From: Oxytricha trifallax | Lineage: Eukaryota > Ciliophora > Spirotrichea > Sporadotrichida > Oxytrichidae | Length of the DNA stretch: 64,000 nt | NCBI GenBank assembly: GCA_000711775.1 | Contig: ARYC01000593.1 | Span: 1 to 64,000 of the forward strand | Reading direction: 5' to 3' | In this document: piece after piece, positions 21,090-32,258 of the stretch | Numbering within the stretch: position 1 is the first letter of the stretch | How the letters are laid out: each line of letters opens with the position of its first letter | The notes under the pieces: generated by a model | The model's input: only the letters and a program-made list of their open reading frames with translations | The model's database searches: none | Told to the model about the DNA's origin: nothing | Position numbers and translations under genes: made by a program

Positions 21090-22933
21090 TTTCTTTCTTT
21101 TTATATGAAATGTCTAAATAACTTCTAAAACATTTCAGTGATTACTCATTATAACCATTGAATTAATAAAAATAAATATGAAATAGAAAAGTAATAACTC
21201 AGTGAGATAGAACAATTTTTATGAATAATTTAATCAAAAATAAAAATATTTCATTTATAAGTGATTTATATGCACTTCAATTTTATTAATTTTATATTAA
21301 TAAATAGGCAAATATCAAAGAATAAATTTAATACTTTGAAAAATATCTTTGAATTGGAAATTAGTTAAAGATCTAAGGATAATATGTAAATTTAATATCC
21401 TCAAAATTAATGATAGTATTTTGAGATTTTACTGATCACTTTCTGGATGGCTTTCTTCTTAGAAAAGCAATTTTTATCCTAGAAAATTAAGTATTGATTA
21501 ATAATTAAAAGAAAATAAAAAAAAGATATATAAAAAATAAGTTATTTACAAGCTAGACCATAAAGATACATATGTTACTATCTTATTCAGGTTTCTTTAC
21601 AATATAATTCAAATTTATACATGATAAATTAATAGAAATAATTATATTATTTTAAATATTCAAGATTAGATTTCAATAGCCACATATGGACTATGGAATA
21701 AAATGAAAAGGGTTCATAAAGAATTTATGTTTGCATTCTTGAATTTCAAAATTATTGGATCAAGAGTTGAATCAATTAAAAATAAATACATTAAGCCTAT
21801 GATAAAATTTTCTTCAAATTAAAGCATATTTATTGATTAAATCAATCAAAATTGGAGATATTTAGCTATTTTAAATATTATTTTAATGTGTCATTTTAAT
21901 TTACTAAATAAGCAACTAAAAATGTCTGATTAATTATATAATAAATTAATGGCAAGTTTTTTCAATTAATTTCCTATTGAGCATTAATTGAGTTTTAAAT
22001 ATTATTATAGATTAGTTTTAATTTTAAATGCTCAATTAGATTCCTCAATAAATATTCATCAATATAAAAAGTCTTAAATTGAGACTCGATAATTCCACAT
22101 TAAATAAGTCTATTCTTTTTAATTTAATTTTGTTATAATAAGTTACAGTGTACATCTTAAGGAGGTTGGTTAATTATTAAAAAGTCTTTAGTAATTCTAC
22201 CAATTCTAGTTAAAATATTGTTGTTTTAGTTTTGCAATCATCTATTGATTATTTTGATAATTTTATATTTATTTGCTAAAAGATAAATTAGACATATCAA
22301 AATAATAATAAAACTTAAACAATTTTAAATTAATTTAAAATCAAATATAATACTCAATTTTCCCCTAATTTTTTATTTACATTTTATTTTTTAGACAATA
22401 CCTTAATGTGTTTTATTAGTTTTCAATATAAAACTTCTTTTTTATTCTTTGAAATTCTAGTTAAATTCCTCAATCAAGCATGATAAAAAAATTAGTTTAT
22501 TAAGAATTTTTCAGAGCAAAGAATGTAAGTAATAATAATAAATGTGGATAAGTATCACTACTTAGTTAGTGATAATCTTAAGATTGACTTAAAATTTTAC
22601 TTAACTCTCCTGAAAATGACGATTTTTAATTGGGTTAAAAAAAACATGCAAAATTTTTAATTGAAAATTGATTGTTTTTAAACTTAAATAACCTTAAATT
22701 CACTTCACATTAGTATTTAAATCTGACTATTTATTTGGAATGATAGTTTTAAAAATTTATAATAACATTCAAAATGAATTTTAATTATCAACATTTTCGT
22801 CATAATCTTTATTTGAATACTCCATGTGATTTATATTAATTAATATAAATATAGTGACTATACTAAAATATAATACATTTTAGTAAAAGTAATCATAAAA
22901 TAGTCAATCAGTGTGTCATACTACTGCTGCAAG
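21090..22933. other. Intergenic, nothing recognised
   Basis: Very A+T-rich with many short direct and inverted A/T repeats. No frame with acidic or glycine-rich blocks was seen on either strand. Confidence 0.45.
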
Positions 22934-23533
22934 ATGAGTTCTTATAACCAAAGATATTGAAAAAAACTTCAATGCTTCAGCTTTGAAACCTCAATAATGT
23001 TCAATATTTTATAATCTCACGTCAAATAAAAAAATAAAACAGTTATATAGTGGAAATAGGAAAAAGAAGCATACAAAAAACTCAATAAAGAAGAGCTAAA
23101 CTTGATAGTAAAAATTGCATGTGCTGCAAGTTAATACTCTAGATTCATTTGAGGAAACATTTATTGCAATAAATGGCATGTACAATAGGATACTAAAAGA
23201 GTCATAGTGTATGCTCTAACAAACTTGATAGTATATTAGTAGTTATCAAAACTAGTTAATTTAAACTATATTAAAACAAGAAACTTGTACAATTCATAAT
23301 AAATTGCTGAAAAAAACTACTAAGTGTATAATCAATTTGCCTAGGGCCATATCTCTGCTTAGGATTGTAAGTTAGTTGAATAATTATTGAAAAATTATAT
23401 TTTTCCTATCTTTTTATATTTATAAAAGTCAAAAGTTCAGTCATTAGAAAAATCATCAAAATTAGAAAGAAAGTTAATGAAAACTTATACTAAGTATTAG
23501 TATTACTATTCAATCTGTCTTAATTATCAATGA
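22934..23533 (+). CDS. Intact-looking host gene, 199 aa, unknown
   Basis: One of the two cleanest genes in the window. ATG at 22934 (MSSYNQRYWKKLQCFSFETS) runs without a frame change to TGA at 23531-23533. It contains WKQEKEAYKKLNKEELNLIV, KIACAASQYSRFIWGNIYCN, DTKRVIVYALTNLIVYQQL and AQGHISAQDCKLVEQLL. TAA/TAG are read as Gln about a dozen times. Two internal TGA codons fall at Trp-like places early in the frame (RYWKK, FIWGN), and the only other TGA closes it. That is the pattern described for karyorelicts, where sense TGA avoids the 3' end. Mostly helical and basic, with no signal peptide. No family was recognised. The next gene starts 164 bp downstream on the same strand. Confidence 0.6.
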
Positions 23534-23697
23534 ATACAATATTATAACAATCTATATTAACATTATTAAATTTATAATTTATATTAATATCAATAAAAAA
23601 CTCAGGAATCGCCTCATTATGCAGAATATTCAACCGAAAAATTAATATTTTACTTAAAATTAATCAATTTAAATTATTAATATAGATGATTCAAACC

Positions 23698-24375
23698 ATG
23701 TTAACCAATATCCCTAGTCATGTTAGAGTAGGCGAGCTAATTAAATTAGATAGATGCAAAATATGACACATATCTGGAGCATAATAGTGAGAACATGAAA
23801 ATTTAAATTTTAAAGTGGTAAATCACGCCATTGGATGTAAGTATCAATTTGAATGATCATGAGAGGATTACTCTAGAGAGGAATTGGATGTATAATAAAT
23901 AACCATTGAGATAGTCGAAAGTGAGCCTATCTATGAAGATCTGTTTATAGAAAAAATTTTCGCAAATGGAATGAAGCAAACTAAAAACAATGATTTTTAT
24001 TAGTAACACTTTCCATGTATCAGGGTAGGTAACTACAAATTATTGTTGCAAGGTAAGGAATATTTTCTTTAAAACACAATGTATAATAGTAAATGCAATT
24101 GTATTTGGTTCAGTTTTTTAGCAGACTGCAACACTAAATAGCAAATAAGACGCGTTTCTATCTAAAATACCAAAAAGATTAAAACTAAAAAAATTTATAA
24201 AGGATAAAATATTATGAAAGATAGACAATATTCAAAAACAATTTGAGTAGATACTCAAACATTTATAGGATTATAGTTATTAAAATGAGTTAAGATTGAT
24301 CAAATTAAATAAATTAAAAAAAATACGAATAATTTTGATAAGTTTTAAATCATTAATAAATTGATAAGCTTATTT
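23698..24375 (+). CDS. Host gene, possibly cut by a MITE, unknown
   Basis: ATG at 23698 gives MLTNIPSHVRVGELIKLDRC and continues in one frame for about 220 codons: KIWHISGAQQWEHENLNFKV, KYQFEWSWEDYSREELDVQQ, EIVESEPIYEDLFIEKIFAN, CNCIWFSFLADCN, YSKTIWVDTQTFIGL. Six TGA codons fall at Trp-like places and TAA/TAG at Gln-like places. The Asp/Glu content is far above background. No TGA closes the frame before the foldback MITE at 24376, so the 3' end may be displaced, or lie beyond it at an unseen position. No family was recognised. Confidence 0.6.
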
Positions 24376-24994
24376 GGCTAGCAGGTCAAACACACCACCC
24401 ATAATTTACAATTTTCATTTTGTAGTCTTTTAGAGTTTTTGACGCTGAGAAAGATTGTTAAAGCGCCTTTTGTTTGCGAGCAAAAGTTTTCGAGCTATGA
24501 CCAAAATTAAGTTCATTTCTCTACATAAAAATATCATAAAAATTTTCAAAAATTTGATATAATTCTTTTATCTTTATTTTATTAAAATCAATTTTTTGCG
24601 GTTTTTGTCATTTCTTGAGCAAAATATAATTATTGAAGTAATTTTTTGGAAAATAGCAGTTTTTGACTATTTTTTAAAAATTTAGCATCATTATGCATTT
24701 CTTGTCAAACTGGCTATTTTCCAAAAAATTACTTCAATAATTATATTTTGCTCAAGAAATGACAAAAACCGCAAAAAATTGATTTTAATAAAATAAAGAT
24801 AAAAGAATTATATCAAATTTTTGAAAATTTTTATGATATTTTTATGTAGAGAAATGAACTTAATTTTGGTCATAGCTCGAAAACTTTTGCTCGCAAACAA
24901 AAGGCGCTTTAACAATCTTTCTCAGCGTCAAAAACTCTAAAAGACTACAAAATGAAAATTGTAAATTATGGGTGGTGTGTTTGACCTGCTAGCC
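24376..24994. mobile_element. Young foldback MITE M2 with near-perfect arms
   Basis: A 619-bp palindrome with arms of about 290 nt (24376-24667 and about 24703-24994) around a loop of about 35 nt. Ends are GGCTAGCAGGTCAAACAC and its complement. ATTT flanks both sides (24372-24375, 24995-24998). The arms show almost no mismatch. No coding sequence was seen. Confidence 0.9.
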
Positions 24995-25987
24995 ATTTAT
25001 TTTGTTAATTTTTCATGCTTTATCTAATTAATTTAAAATTATGGGTTTTCTAAAGGTTCAAATATTAAATCATATCATAAATATTTTATTGTAATTGCAA
25101 GTATTATACATTTATGAATCATTTATGTATGTTTTGATATAAATTATTGCAACAATTCTCTTTTTTCATCTTTTATAGATTTCGTGCTTAATAAATATAT
25201 TTTTAATTTCGCTATTTTATAAGCAATAAATAATAAAATGACATATCAAAGTTATATTGTTTTAATTAGACCAAGATAACTGTATAATCAAAGTGCAGAG
25301 ATACTATTTTACCCTTAAAACACGCTTATTTGACTCCTAGATAAAACTATTTTAGATAGATATCATTAGAGCTCATTAGTAAATCTTCCTCAATTAAGTC
25401 CATGTTACCAAATAATTAACTTTATTATATCAACAAATCTTTAAAACTTTGTATTTTAAAATTGCTTTAGATATAATTAAAAATAAACAATAAGATTTTA
25501 AGAAATAAATTATAAAAAATAGAATATTATTTACCTTGAGATGTATAATTATATAATCTAAGGATTTTAGTTTAAAATTAATCAAAGATATTATTAAAAT
25601 TTATTCAGAACTGTTTGATTTTTCTATAGATTAATGAAAACAACACTTACTGATTTTTTATTAAGTTAGATGAAATTACCACATTTGCTATATTATATAT
25701 AAATAAATTACCGATTAATTATAAGACATTTAGTTCCAAAATAATAATCTATATAAATAAGTAATTATAAAAGTAGTAAAAACTACTTTGATTTATGTAT
25801 TTAAGTTGGCACAGCTTATTTTATCATATTGAAGCTTTTAGTAAATTTAGAAAGAAGACTAAAGAATCTAGATTTAACAGTTACTCCAAATCAATAAAAT
25901 GCTAGTAATTAATCTCAATGGTTAAGTTATTACCCACTCTATAAAAATGAATTACTTCAGAGTTCTGTCAGGCATTAAACTATTTAA
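24995..25987. other. Intergenic, nothing recognised
   Basis: A+T-rich spacer between MITE M2 and transposon B. No protein-like frame was seen. Confidence 0.45.
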
Positions 25988-26302
25988 TAGGGGCTTGTCA
26001 TTTTTACATTTAGGTGCAGAAATCAGTGGTTTAATAAACTTCATTATGGCATTTGTTATTAGGAGTTGAAAGATTAATTTCGGGGGAAATTATAATTTTA
26101 AGCTGCAGCAAAATTTCACCACTCGCTGTGAAAAAATACTTCTGTAACTTTTAAGGAATATAAACTCTAGAAATGAAGAGTTCTTCACCTTTTCAAATAT
26201 TATCATAAAAAAAAAATATTCAAGTCTTAAATATTCAAAAACTTTAGTCTACTTAAAGAACAGTTTACAGTAAACAATAATAATTTAATTGCAAACCATT
26301 CG

Positions 26303-27390
26303 ATGAATCAGGATAAAATCAAACAACAGCAGAGACTTTTTGAAGAATTGACTAGCATAGCTTCTCAAGGACCAGCTTAAATTAAATAATTCTAGTGCAA
26401 TTATTGCCCAAAACTTTTCAAAAATTTCAAGACTAGAGCAAATCATTGGAGCGGCAAGAACTAAAGCAGCGATTTTCACAAAATATAAAGAGCCGAAGAA
26501 CTCCTAAAGAAATTCGAATGAATAGGATGTCTGGAAATATACACTAAAAAGGGTAATTGCTAAAAGAACATGAATAATTGTGATCTTGTTGACAAGACTT
26601 AAATTCAAGAAAGTTAGTTTTTAAAAGAATAAAAGTTGCTTGAGTAATGTAGCTACGAATCCATAAAGATTTTAAAGTATGACAAAGACCCCAACATAAG
26701 TGAGCTAAAAATTCCAAATTACATCTATGAAATTAAAGGTGGCCACATTTGCAAAAAGCGGTACAATTATTATAAAGAGAATTTAGCTCAAGGAAGATCA
26801 ATCAAGATTTGCGTCGATGTTAGGACTGACGACTTTTGGCAAAATTTAAACAGAAAAATGCTAATATTTACAGAAGCACTATTCACTTTAGTTATTTTAG
26901 ACAACCCAATCGATGCCTTACTAATATTTGCAAAATCACAGACTAAGATAAATACCTCTAACTTAAGTACAAGAAGATAGAATCATATTCTATTGGACAC
27001 TTCACAACACTTAAAAACAAGGGGCCAATTACCTTAATGAGAATGGCTATTCAATTAAAAAAACTCTGGTATGAGTCAAACTAACTCCAAAATAAAATTT
27101 AATTAACAGTAGTAACCCAGAATACTCAATGGAGTATTGCCTCATTGGATTCAAAAGCTACTCAATCAGGCATAGTTAGATTAAATTCCTGAAAAAACTT
27201 GGGCTAAAGAACATCTCATTCATAAAAACCATAAGAATTCTGGGATGTCGTAGATCAAATATTTAGGGGGTTAATTAAACTAGAAATAATTACAAGATCA
27301 TATCCTAATAAGGCTATTACAGTCCATGTTGGTAACGAATTTATAGGAGATAGTGAAATGAAATTAAATAATTATTCTGAAAATTAATAA
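26303..27390 (+). CDS. Zinc-finger MT-A70-family adenine methyltransferase, damaged
   Basis: MT-A70 enzymes transfer a methyl group from S-adenosylmethionine to N6 of adenine in RNA or DNA. The start MNQDKIKQQQRLFEEL is followed by a C2H2/U1-type finger (CNYCPKLFKNFKTRANHW, second His in SSDFH). The core shows a DVRTDDFWQNL block, LVILDNPID where the catalytic Asp-Pro-Pro-Trp is expected, NPEYSMEYCLIGFK (compare KSEYCLVGIKG), and the C-terminal signature PQEFWDVVDQIFRGLIKLEI, ITRSYPN, VHVGNEFIGD (compare KLELFGR .. GWITLGNE). At least two frame changes separate these blocks, and the catalytic motif is not canonical, so this copy is probably dead. One TGA is at a Trp-like place (FEWIGCLEIY). 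Confidence 0.6.
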
Positions 27391-27479
27391 ATTTTAATAT
27401 TTAAAATAATTTTATTTAATAATTTATTTTAACATAAGCAAAGCTATTTTATTGTTTCAAATTTATTTAAGCCATTCAC

Positions 27480-28460
27480 ACATTTTATTGAAAATATTAG
27501 CATCTTAAAAACTTCTCACACTATAAGTCTAATAATTGTTTAAACTCTTAAAATTTTTCTTTCTATTCTTTGAATAAGTATTTTCTTGTTTTAGGGCAGG
27601 ATTTCAAATTTTCTATTGCAATATTGCCCACTTGGCATAATTTAGGCACTGTAATAGCAATTTTTCATCAAAGAAAAATCCCTGCTTTTGATATTTTTTA
27701 TTAAGCTCTTCTCCTTTCTTGTCTGGAGATTAGGTAATGGGGCTCTAATCTTTTTTAATAATCGCAAAAAGTTTCTCGAGAGGGGCCAATTAATAGGGGC
27801 GACATAATACAGCTACCGATTATAATCTTATATTTTGTAATGTCACGACACTTAGAGTAAAAAGTAAAGGAACGTTGTCGTGTTATTCTTGCCAATGCTC
27901 AGGGTTTACAGAATCCTACCATCACCAAACCCTGCTGCAATCATGTTTAATCCATAGTACCTAATTAATAAATCGTTATAGTTTCTGGTTCCCTTCATAC
28001 TCCAGGATTTTCTCGAATAACTCTTGCTTTAAGTACTACTCTCATCAACATATATAATTAGCTTGTTTTAATTCATGAAGTTTACATAATAGTTTGCTGC
28101 AATTTATTTTTGTTTCAAACATTCTAAACTGTTTGATCTTTTTTCAATATGATATACCTTCTTGTAAGTAAGTCCAATATTGTTTCTAATAATATTTCTA
28201 ATCCTTACTAATGGTACTTTAAGATTCAGTTTGAGGATCAAGTAGTCATGAATCTATTTGGCTTACATTATTTATTTAGAGTTTTGTTACATTGAATGAA
28301 TAGCATTATCTTTTAGTTTAATTTGGTATTTTTTCTCAAATTGAATGGTTTTATACTTTTAATTTTTAAACTTATCAACTTCTAATAGCTGAGTTAACTC
28401 TAAAGATATTTATTTTGAATATCTTAATTATTTGTTTTTTTGTGCATCTATGTTTATGAT
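27480..28460 (-). CDS. IS630-type DDE transposase of transposon B
   Basis: Blocks in order from the N-terminus: an acidic/basic region LELTQLLEVDKFKNQKYKT, a helix-turn-helix-like part VPLVRIRNIIRNNIGLTYKK, the first Asp block KLIIYVDESSTQSKSYSRK with SWSMKGTRNY, then MIAAGFGDGRILQTLSIGKN and TTTFLYFLLQ. The second Asp block appears as YKIIIGSCIM in another frame, with Gly where Asp is expected. The third (Pro-Ile-Glu) block is not recognisable in 27480-27800. TAA/TAG occur at Gln places. Likely inactive. Closest in this window to the fossil at 9239-9745, and distinct from the A family. Confidence 0.7.
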
Positions 28461-28749
28461 ACAGATTTCTGATAAGCTAAAAAACACATGACCAACATTT
28501 GGTGGATTAGCATTAATTTTTGGGAAATTTACTGCACTATATATATTAATTTAGGTGGTTAAAAAAATAGATTAATTATCTTACTATATGATTGTTTTTA
28601 TGAGATAGAATTTCTCAATCAATGTTAAAGAGGGGACTCAACTTTTATAACTTTTTTTTTTGTGAGACTTTTTTTATTTGCTATTAAGGATTCTACATTA
28701 GCTAATTTTATCTATTAATAATAAGGAGGCACTAATCTAATCCTCACTC

Positions 28750-29115
28750 ATAGCACTCTATTATTTATCGTTCCCATCTCCAGTATTTATAAGTTTACGG
28801 GGATCAATAATTTTGTGCTAAAGATTTTGTTTACGATTTTAATAAGACTTTTGCTCCTAACTTTAGAATTTGAGACTTTGTTAGAGAAATCAGCTTTTAG
28901 TCAATTATCTCATAGTTGCCTGGGACCATCAAACAAGTTGCTTTGCAGTATACTAGCTCATCTTATGAATTATCATTGTCAACCATATTCTATTCTTGAA
29001 GTTCATTGTTCTCCTCTGATGATGATCACCGCCAATTTCCTCGATGCAAAAGTCTCTGATGTCATATTATTTAGAATTTTAGGAATTCCTCTTCTATATA
29101 GTTTCTTTTGTTTTC
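28750..29115 (-). CDS. Acidic ORF of transposon B, unknown
   Basis: The minus strand carries EEEFLKFQIIWHQRLLHRGN, then a Ser/Glu/Asn-rich stretch (SSSEENNELQEQNMVDNDNS), ELVYCKATCLMVPGNYEII and LISLTKSQILKLGAKVLL. The acidic content is far above background. TGA falls at Trp-like places (IIWHQ, RWSSS) and TAA/TAG at Gln-like places. It lies upstream of the transposase on the same strand, so it may be its N-terminal extension or a separate protein. The opposite strand here has an open frame even in the standard code, but that frame is hydrophobic and low in charge and is taken as its shadow. Confidence 0.45.
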
Positions 29116-29286
29116 TATTAAGTTTATTTTATAATTATTACTATATAGAATAATCATTGTGTGGTATAGGAAATAAAGTTATAAGCTTAATGAAAAGTCT
29201 AACAAATTATAAAAAAAATAATAAATTTAACAACTCTACTATTAATTTTTATATTTATTAAGAGTATCAATATTTAATAAGACAGC

Positions 29287-30110
29287 ATGAAAAAAAAGTT
29301 GCAAGTTGTCCATGTGAGTGAGGTAAGGTCAAAAATATGTTCAAAAAAAGCTAAATGATTCCTCACTTAGGAGTGTGGGGCCTACCTGCACAAACTCAAT
29401 TGCTCAAATATATAATTTTCAGGAGTATTCTCACTGGGTAGAAAGAGGTACTTTAAATTGTTAGACTATATTATAGTTTTTGAAAAGAGCGATGAGATAC
29501 TGTCTACAATACCCTAGATTGAAGGACTCACAGCCGATGATTTTCTCTCTTATGCTGAAGACAAGCCTTTTATATTGAAATTTATGCCTGATTAAATGGA
29601 CTGGCTCTATTTGGGAAAAAAGTGTAAAACAGACATTCAACTGACTCTTGACACAGAAGAAATCAATCATATGATTTAGATAGCTAAGGAAAAGAGAAGA
29701 GTTAGGCTAGATAACTCATAGAACAACATAGTAAAAATCAAGCCTTAATTCTTGGACGCCCTCAACAATACAATAAGTTACAGTGGTAAGTCCAATTTCA
29801 AATTTTCTCCCATATAGTTAATAAGGGACGATCAGCTTATTTATTGAAGCAGAACACGAAGAGGAAATTTAGACAAGTGGACGAGGAAGAACAGAAGTTT
29901 GGCCAACACATTGGCTAAAAATCAAAACATAAATTTATGGAATAAAATCAACGAGTCAGGGATGAAATGAATGATTTAAGGGGTCAAATTGAGGTACTTG
30001 TAAACTATAAATAGCTCGTCATACAACTCCACGATGGTGAAGTAATTGATTAGGAAGGCAACCTATTAAACTAGTAGCCTATTCAATAGAATATTAATTT
30101 TATGATTTGA
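29287..30110 (+). CDS. Small split ORF of transposon B
   Basis: Probable start MKKKLQVVHVSE at 29287, an intron to about 29422 (TTTTCAG acceptor), an exon with FKLLDYIIVFEKSDEILSTI, IEGLTADDFLSYAEDKPFIL and TLDTEEINHMIQIAKEKRR, a 50-nt GT..AG intron at 29786-29835 that keeps frame, then RKFRQVDEEEQKFGQHIGQK, a coiled-coil-like RVRDEMNDLRGQIEVLVNY and LHDGEVIDQEGNLL, closing at TGA 30108-30110. The first junction's phase is unresolved. By size and position it may be equivalent to the 22-kDa ORF of TBE elements, though no sequence match is claimed. It is the best-preserved gene of B. Confidence 0.6.
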
Positions 30111-30854
30111 GTGTTATTGCTTTTGAAGCTTAATGAAATTTTAAGCCAGTTAAAATTAATTAACTTAATACCTTAAGCTTTTAATTTTACACAACAGCTT
30201 TTATAAACTTAATGCTTAAAATTTTTATCAATATAAAAAGGTCTTCTAGCTGATTTTATTTTCAATCCCAAATAAGAAGCAAAATTTCACCATGAGGTGG
30301 TGAAAAAATGCTTCTAAAAAATTTTATTGAAACCTTGGAAATTAAATAAAGTTTGAAAACGAGGGCTGAGGCATAGCATGCTTGACATAAAGAAGAGATG
30401 ACAAATATTTTTAGTGGTTTCTGGAGTTTTTAGGATGGAGTTTTGGAATGCATATGCAAATTTGTTTAGCATTTATTTGAAAGTATAATGAAAAACCCCT
30501 GAACTAAACATATAAGAAACACTGGTTAAGTTTACTAGAGTTTATTGCTATTTCGTTTAGACTAACTTTAATTACATGCTGTATTTTAGTTTTTGTAATA
30601 TAAAATAAATTGTAAGAGTTTGTTATAGAATGTCATAGTTTATTAGATAATTGGATATTTTAAACTAAAAATAAACAAAAAAATAATTGATTAACTTAAA
30701 ATAGCAGTCTTAGATTAGTAACAATAAAAGTCTATTTGATATAGGTTGCTAAAATAAGGAATAGGGAATAATTTTATGCTTCAGCTAATACCTAATAAAG
30801 CAGTATCAAAGACTATTTAAGCGGTCCATAAATTTAAGTAATAAAATTCAAGAA

Positions 30855-32258
30855 ATGGGCAAAACTTCTAAATCCAAATAAAAATAATAACTTGAATCTC
30901 CATTGTTTGAAGTTTCATAGGATGATAACTCTGGCTACACTGCTGACTTTTTTAATGAAGAGTAGCTCCAGGAATTGAAACAGTAAGAGTCAAAGCAGAA
31001 GATATTGGAGCATTTAAAGAAGCAAGGCATGTTAGGAAAATTATCCTACAAGGATGTTAAAATATAGCTAAGGAAGAAGTTTGGGCCAGATACAATTATT
31101 ATACATTAAAACTGGCTTGTTGCTACCCTCAACTCAAGAAAGGCTGATTGCAAGTCATCTAATCCAGCAATTTAAAATAAGACAAATATCAAAATGAAAA
31201 TTACAAAGACAACCCCGATCTTGGGGATCAGAAAAATGATGATACTTCAAACGGAAGTTAAACTTCATTAAATCCGTCAAAGAATGAAAACTAGGCCAAT
31301 ACCATTGGAATAGACTTGGAGTCTCTGCATTCTGACTTAAAAAATACGGAATCAGAATTATCACAGTTATAAAGCGATTCAAAATTTCTTGAGCTTAATT
31401 TAATTGAAGAATTGATAGAGAAAAAGTTTGGGAAACTTACTTCGAAAGCCCGGGATAAGATAAATTAGCGTTTCCTAAAATAGGTACTAGATGTTCTAAA
31501 AACTCCACTATTCTTAAAACTGACAGATCAAATTCAGGAAGCCGTGAGCAAAGTGACCAAGTTGGAATCCTAAATCAATGTTGTTGACTTATAGGAAATA
31601 TCAAGATAAGTTGCAGATGGTAAAGATGAGATGTAGTATACATTTTATTTATTGGTTAAAGATATAAAAAAGGTAGCTCAGACTCTAGGTGTAGCAACAT
31701 AAGAATCATTAGCTAGAAACGTCTGAAGAATAAATGAACAATTTGTTGAGATTCATAAAATATTATAGGATTCGTCTTTAGGCTTTCTATAAACAAGAGA
31801 ATAGTTATAAACTATGACAAATTAGAATAGGTAATAAGTAAATGGGTGAGAAAAAGCAGTTAGAGATGTTGAGAAAAAATTAAAATGTGTGCTTGACACA
31901 TTTAATGACACAATTGAAGACTGCAAAGACAATATTACTAAAATAATGAATTTAATCCATGAAAGTATCAAAAAAGTTAGTACTCGAGTTAAAATTTTCG
32001 AAAGGCACTCGTTGCGTTGAAGTAAAATAAATAAATAAAATATTCTGGTGTAAATTGCAACAATCACAATCAAAGTAAATACTCTAACTTTATTAAGAAC
32101 AAGCTATTAGTTCAAATATGTTAAATACTAACATTAACATTAAAAATACAACTAACATGATCCCAGAATTAAGCTTATTAAAAATTGGGAATAAAAAGTA
32201 CCTGCATGACACAAACACCAAGCATTTTATTCTGATTGAAGATGAAGTTGACTATTGA
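30855..32258 (+). CDS. Coiled-coil protein with DEK_C-like domain, damaged
   Basis: ATG at 30855 (MGKTSKSKQKQQ). Residues about 60-95 (LSYKDVKIQLRKKFGPDTII and following NWLVATLN) resemble the DEK C-terminal winged-helix pattern found in chromatin proteins. The rest is acidic and helical: GIDLESLHSDLKNTESELSQ, KLTDQIQEAVSKVTKLESQI, KLKCVLDTFNDTIEDCKDNI. It closes ELSLLKIGNKKYLHD .. FILIEDEVDY and TGA at 32256-32258. There are two frame changes (near 31185 and 32095). TGA codons inside fall at Trp-like places (ARNVWRINEQ, NGWEKAVRD). It starts 350 bp past the proposed end of transposon B, so it may be a host gene or cargo of a larger element. The domain call is weak. Confidence 0.45.

Larger units (their letters stand above)
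25988..30502. mobile_element. Transposon B: IS630-type transposase plus MT-A70 methyltransferase
   Basis: About 4.5 kb. Gene order: MT-A70-like gene (+), transposase (-), an acidic ORF (-), and a small split ORF (+). Possible ends: AGGGGCTTGTCATT at 25989 and the complement of CAGGGGTTTTTCATT ending at 30502. Inside them, a self-complementary block GCAAAATTTCACCA .. GGTGAAAAAATGCTT occurs at both sides (26106-26145 and 30280-30321). Size and the opposed gene layout resemble TBE-type transposons, with a methyltransferase where TBE has a kinase. No target duplication was resolved. Several genes are damaged. Confidence 0.65.

Noticed and set aside
21090-22930. Possible genes in long open frames of this spacer
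   Set aside because: With no unambiguous stop codon every frame is long. Composition here is only Lys/Asn/Ile/Phe/Tyr, as expected from non-coding A+T-rich DNA.
28815-29153. 112-codon plus-strand frame open in the standard code
   Set aside because: It is hydrophobic and poor in charged residues. The minus strand over the same bases is strongly acidic and reads as protein under the ciliate code, so the plus frame is its shadow.
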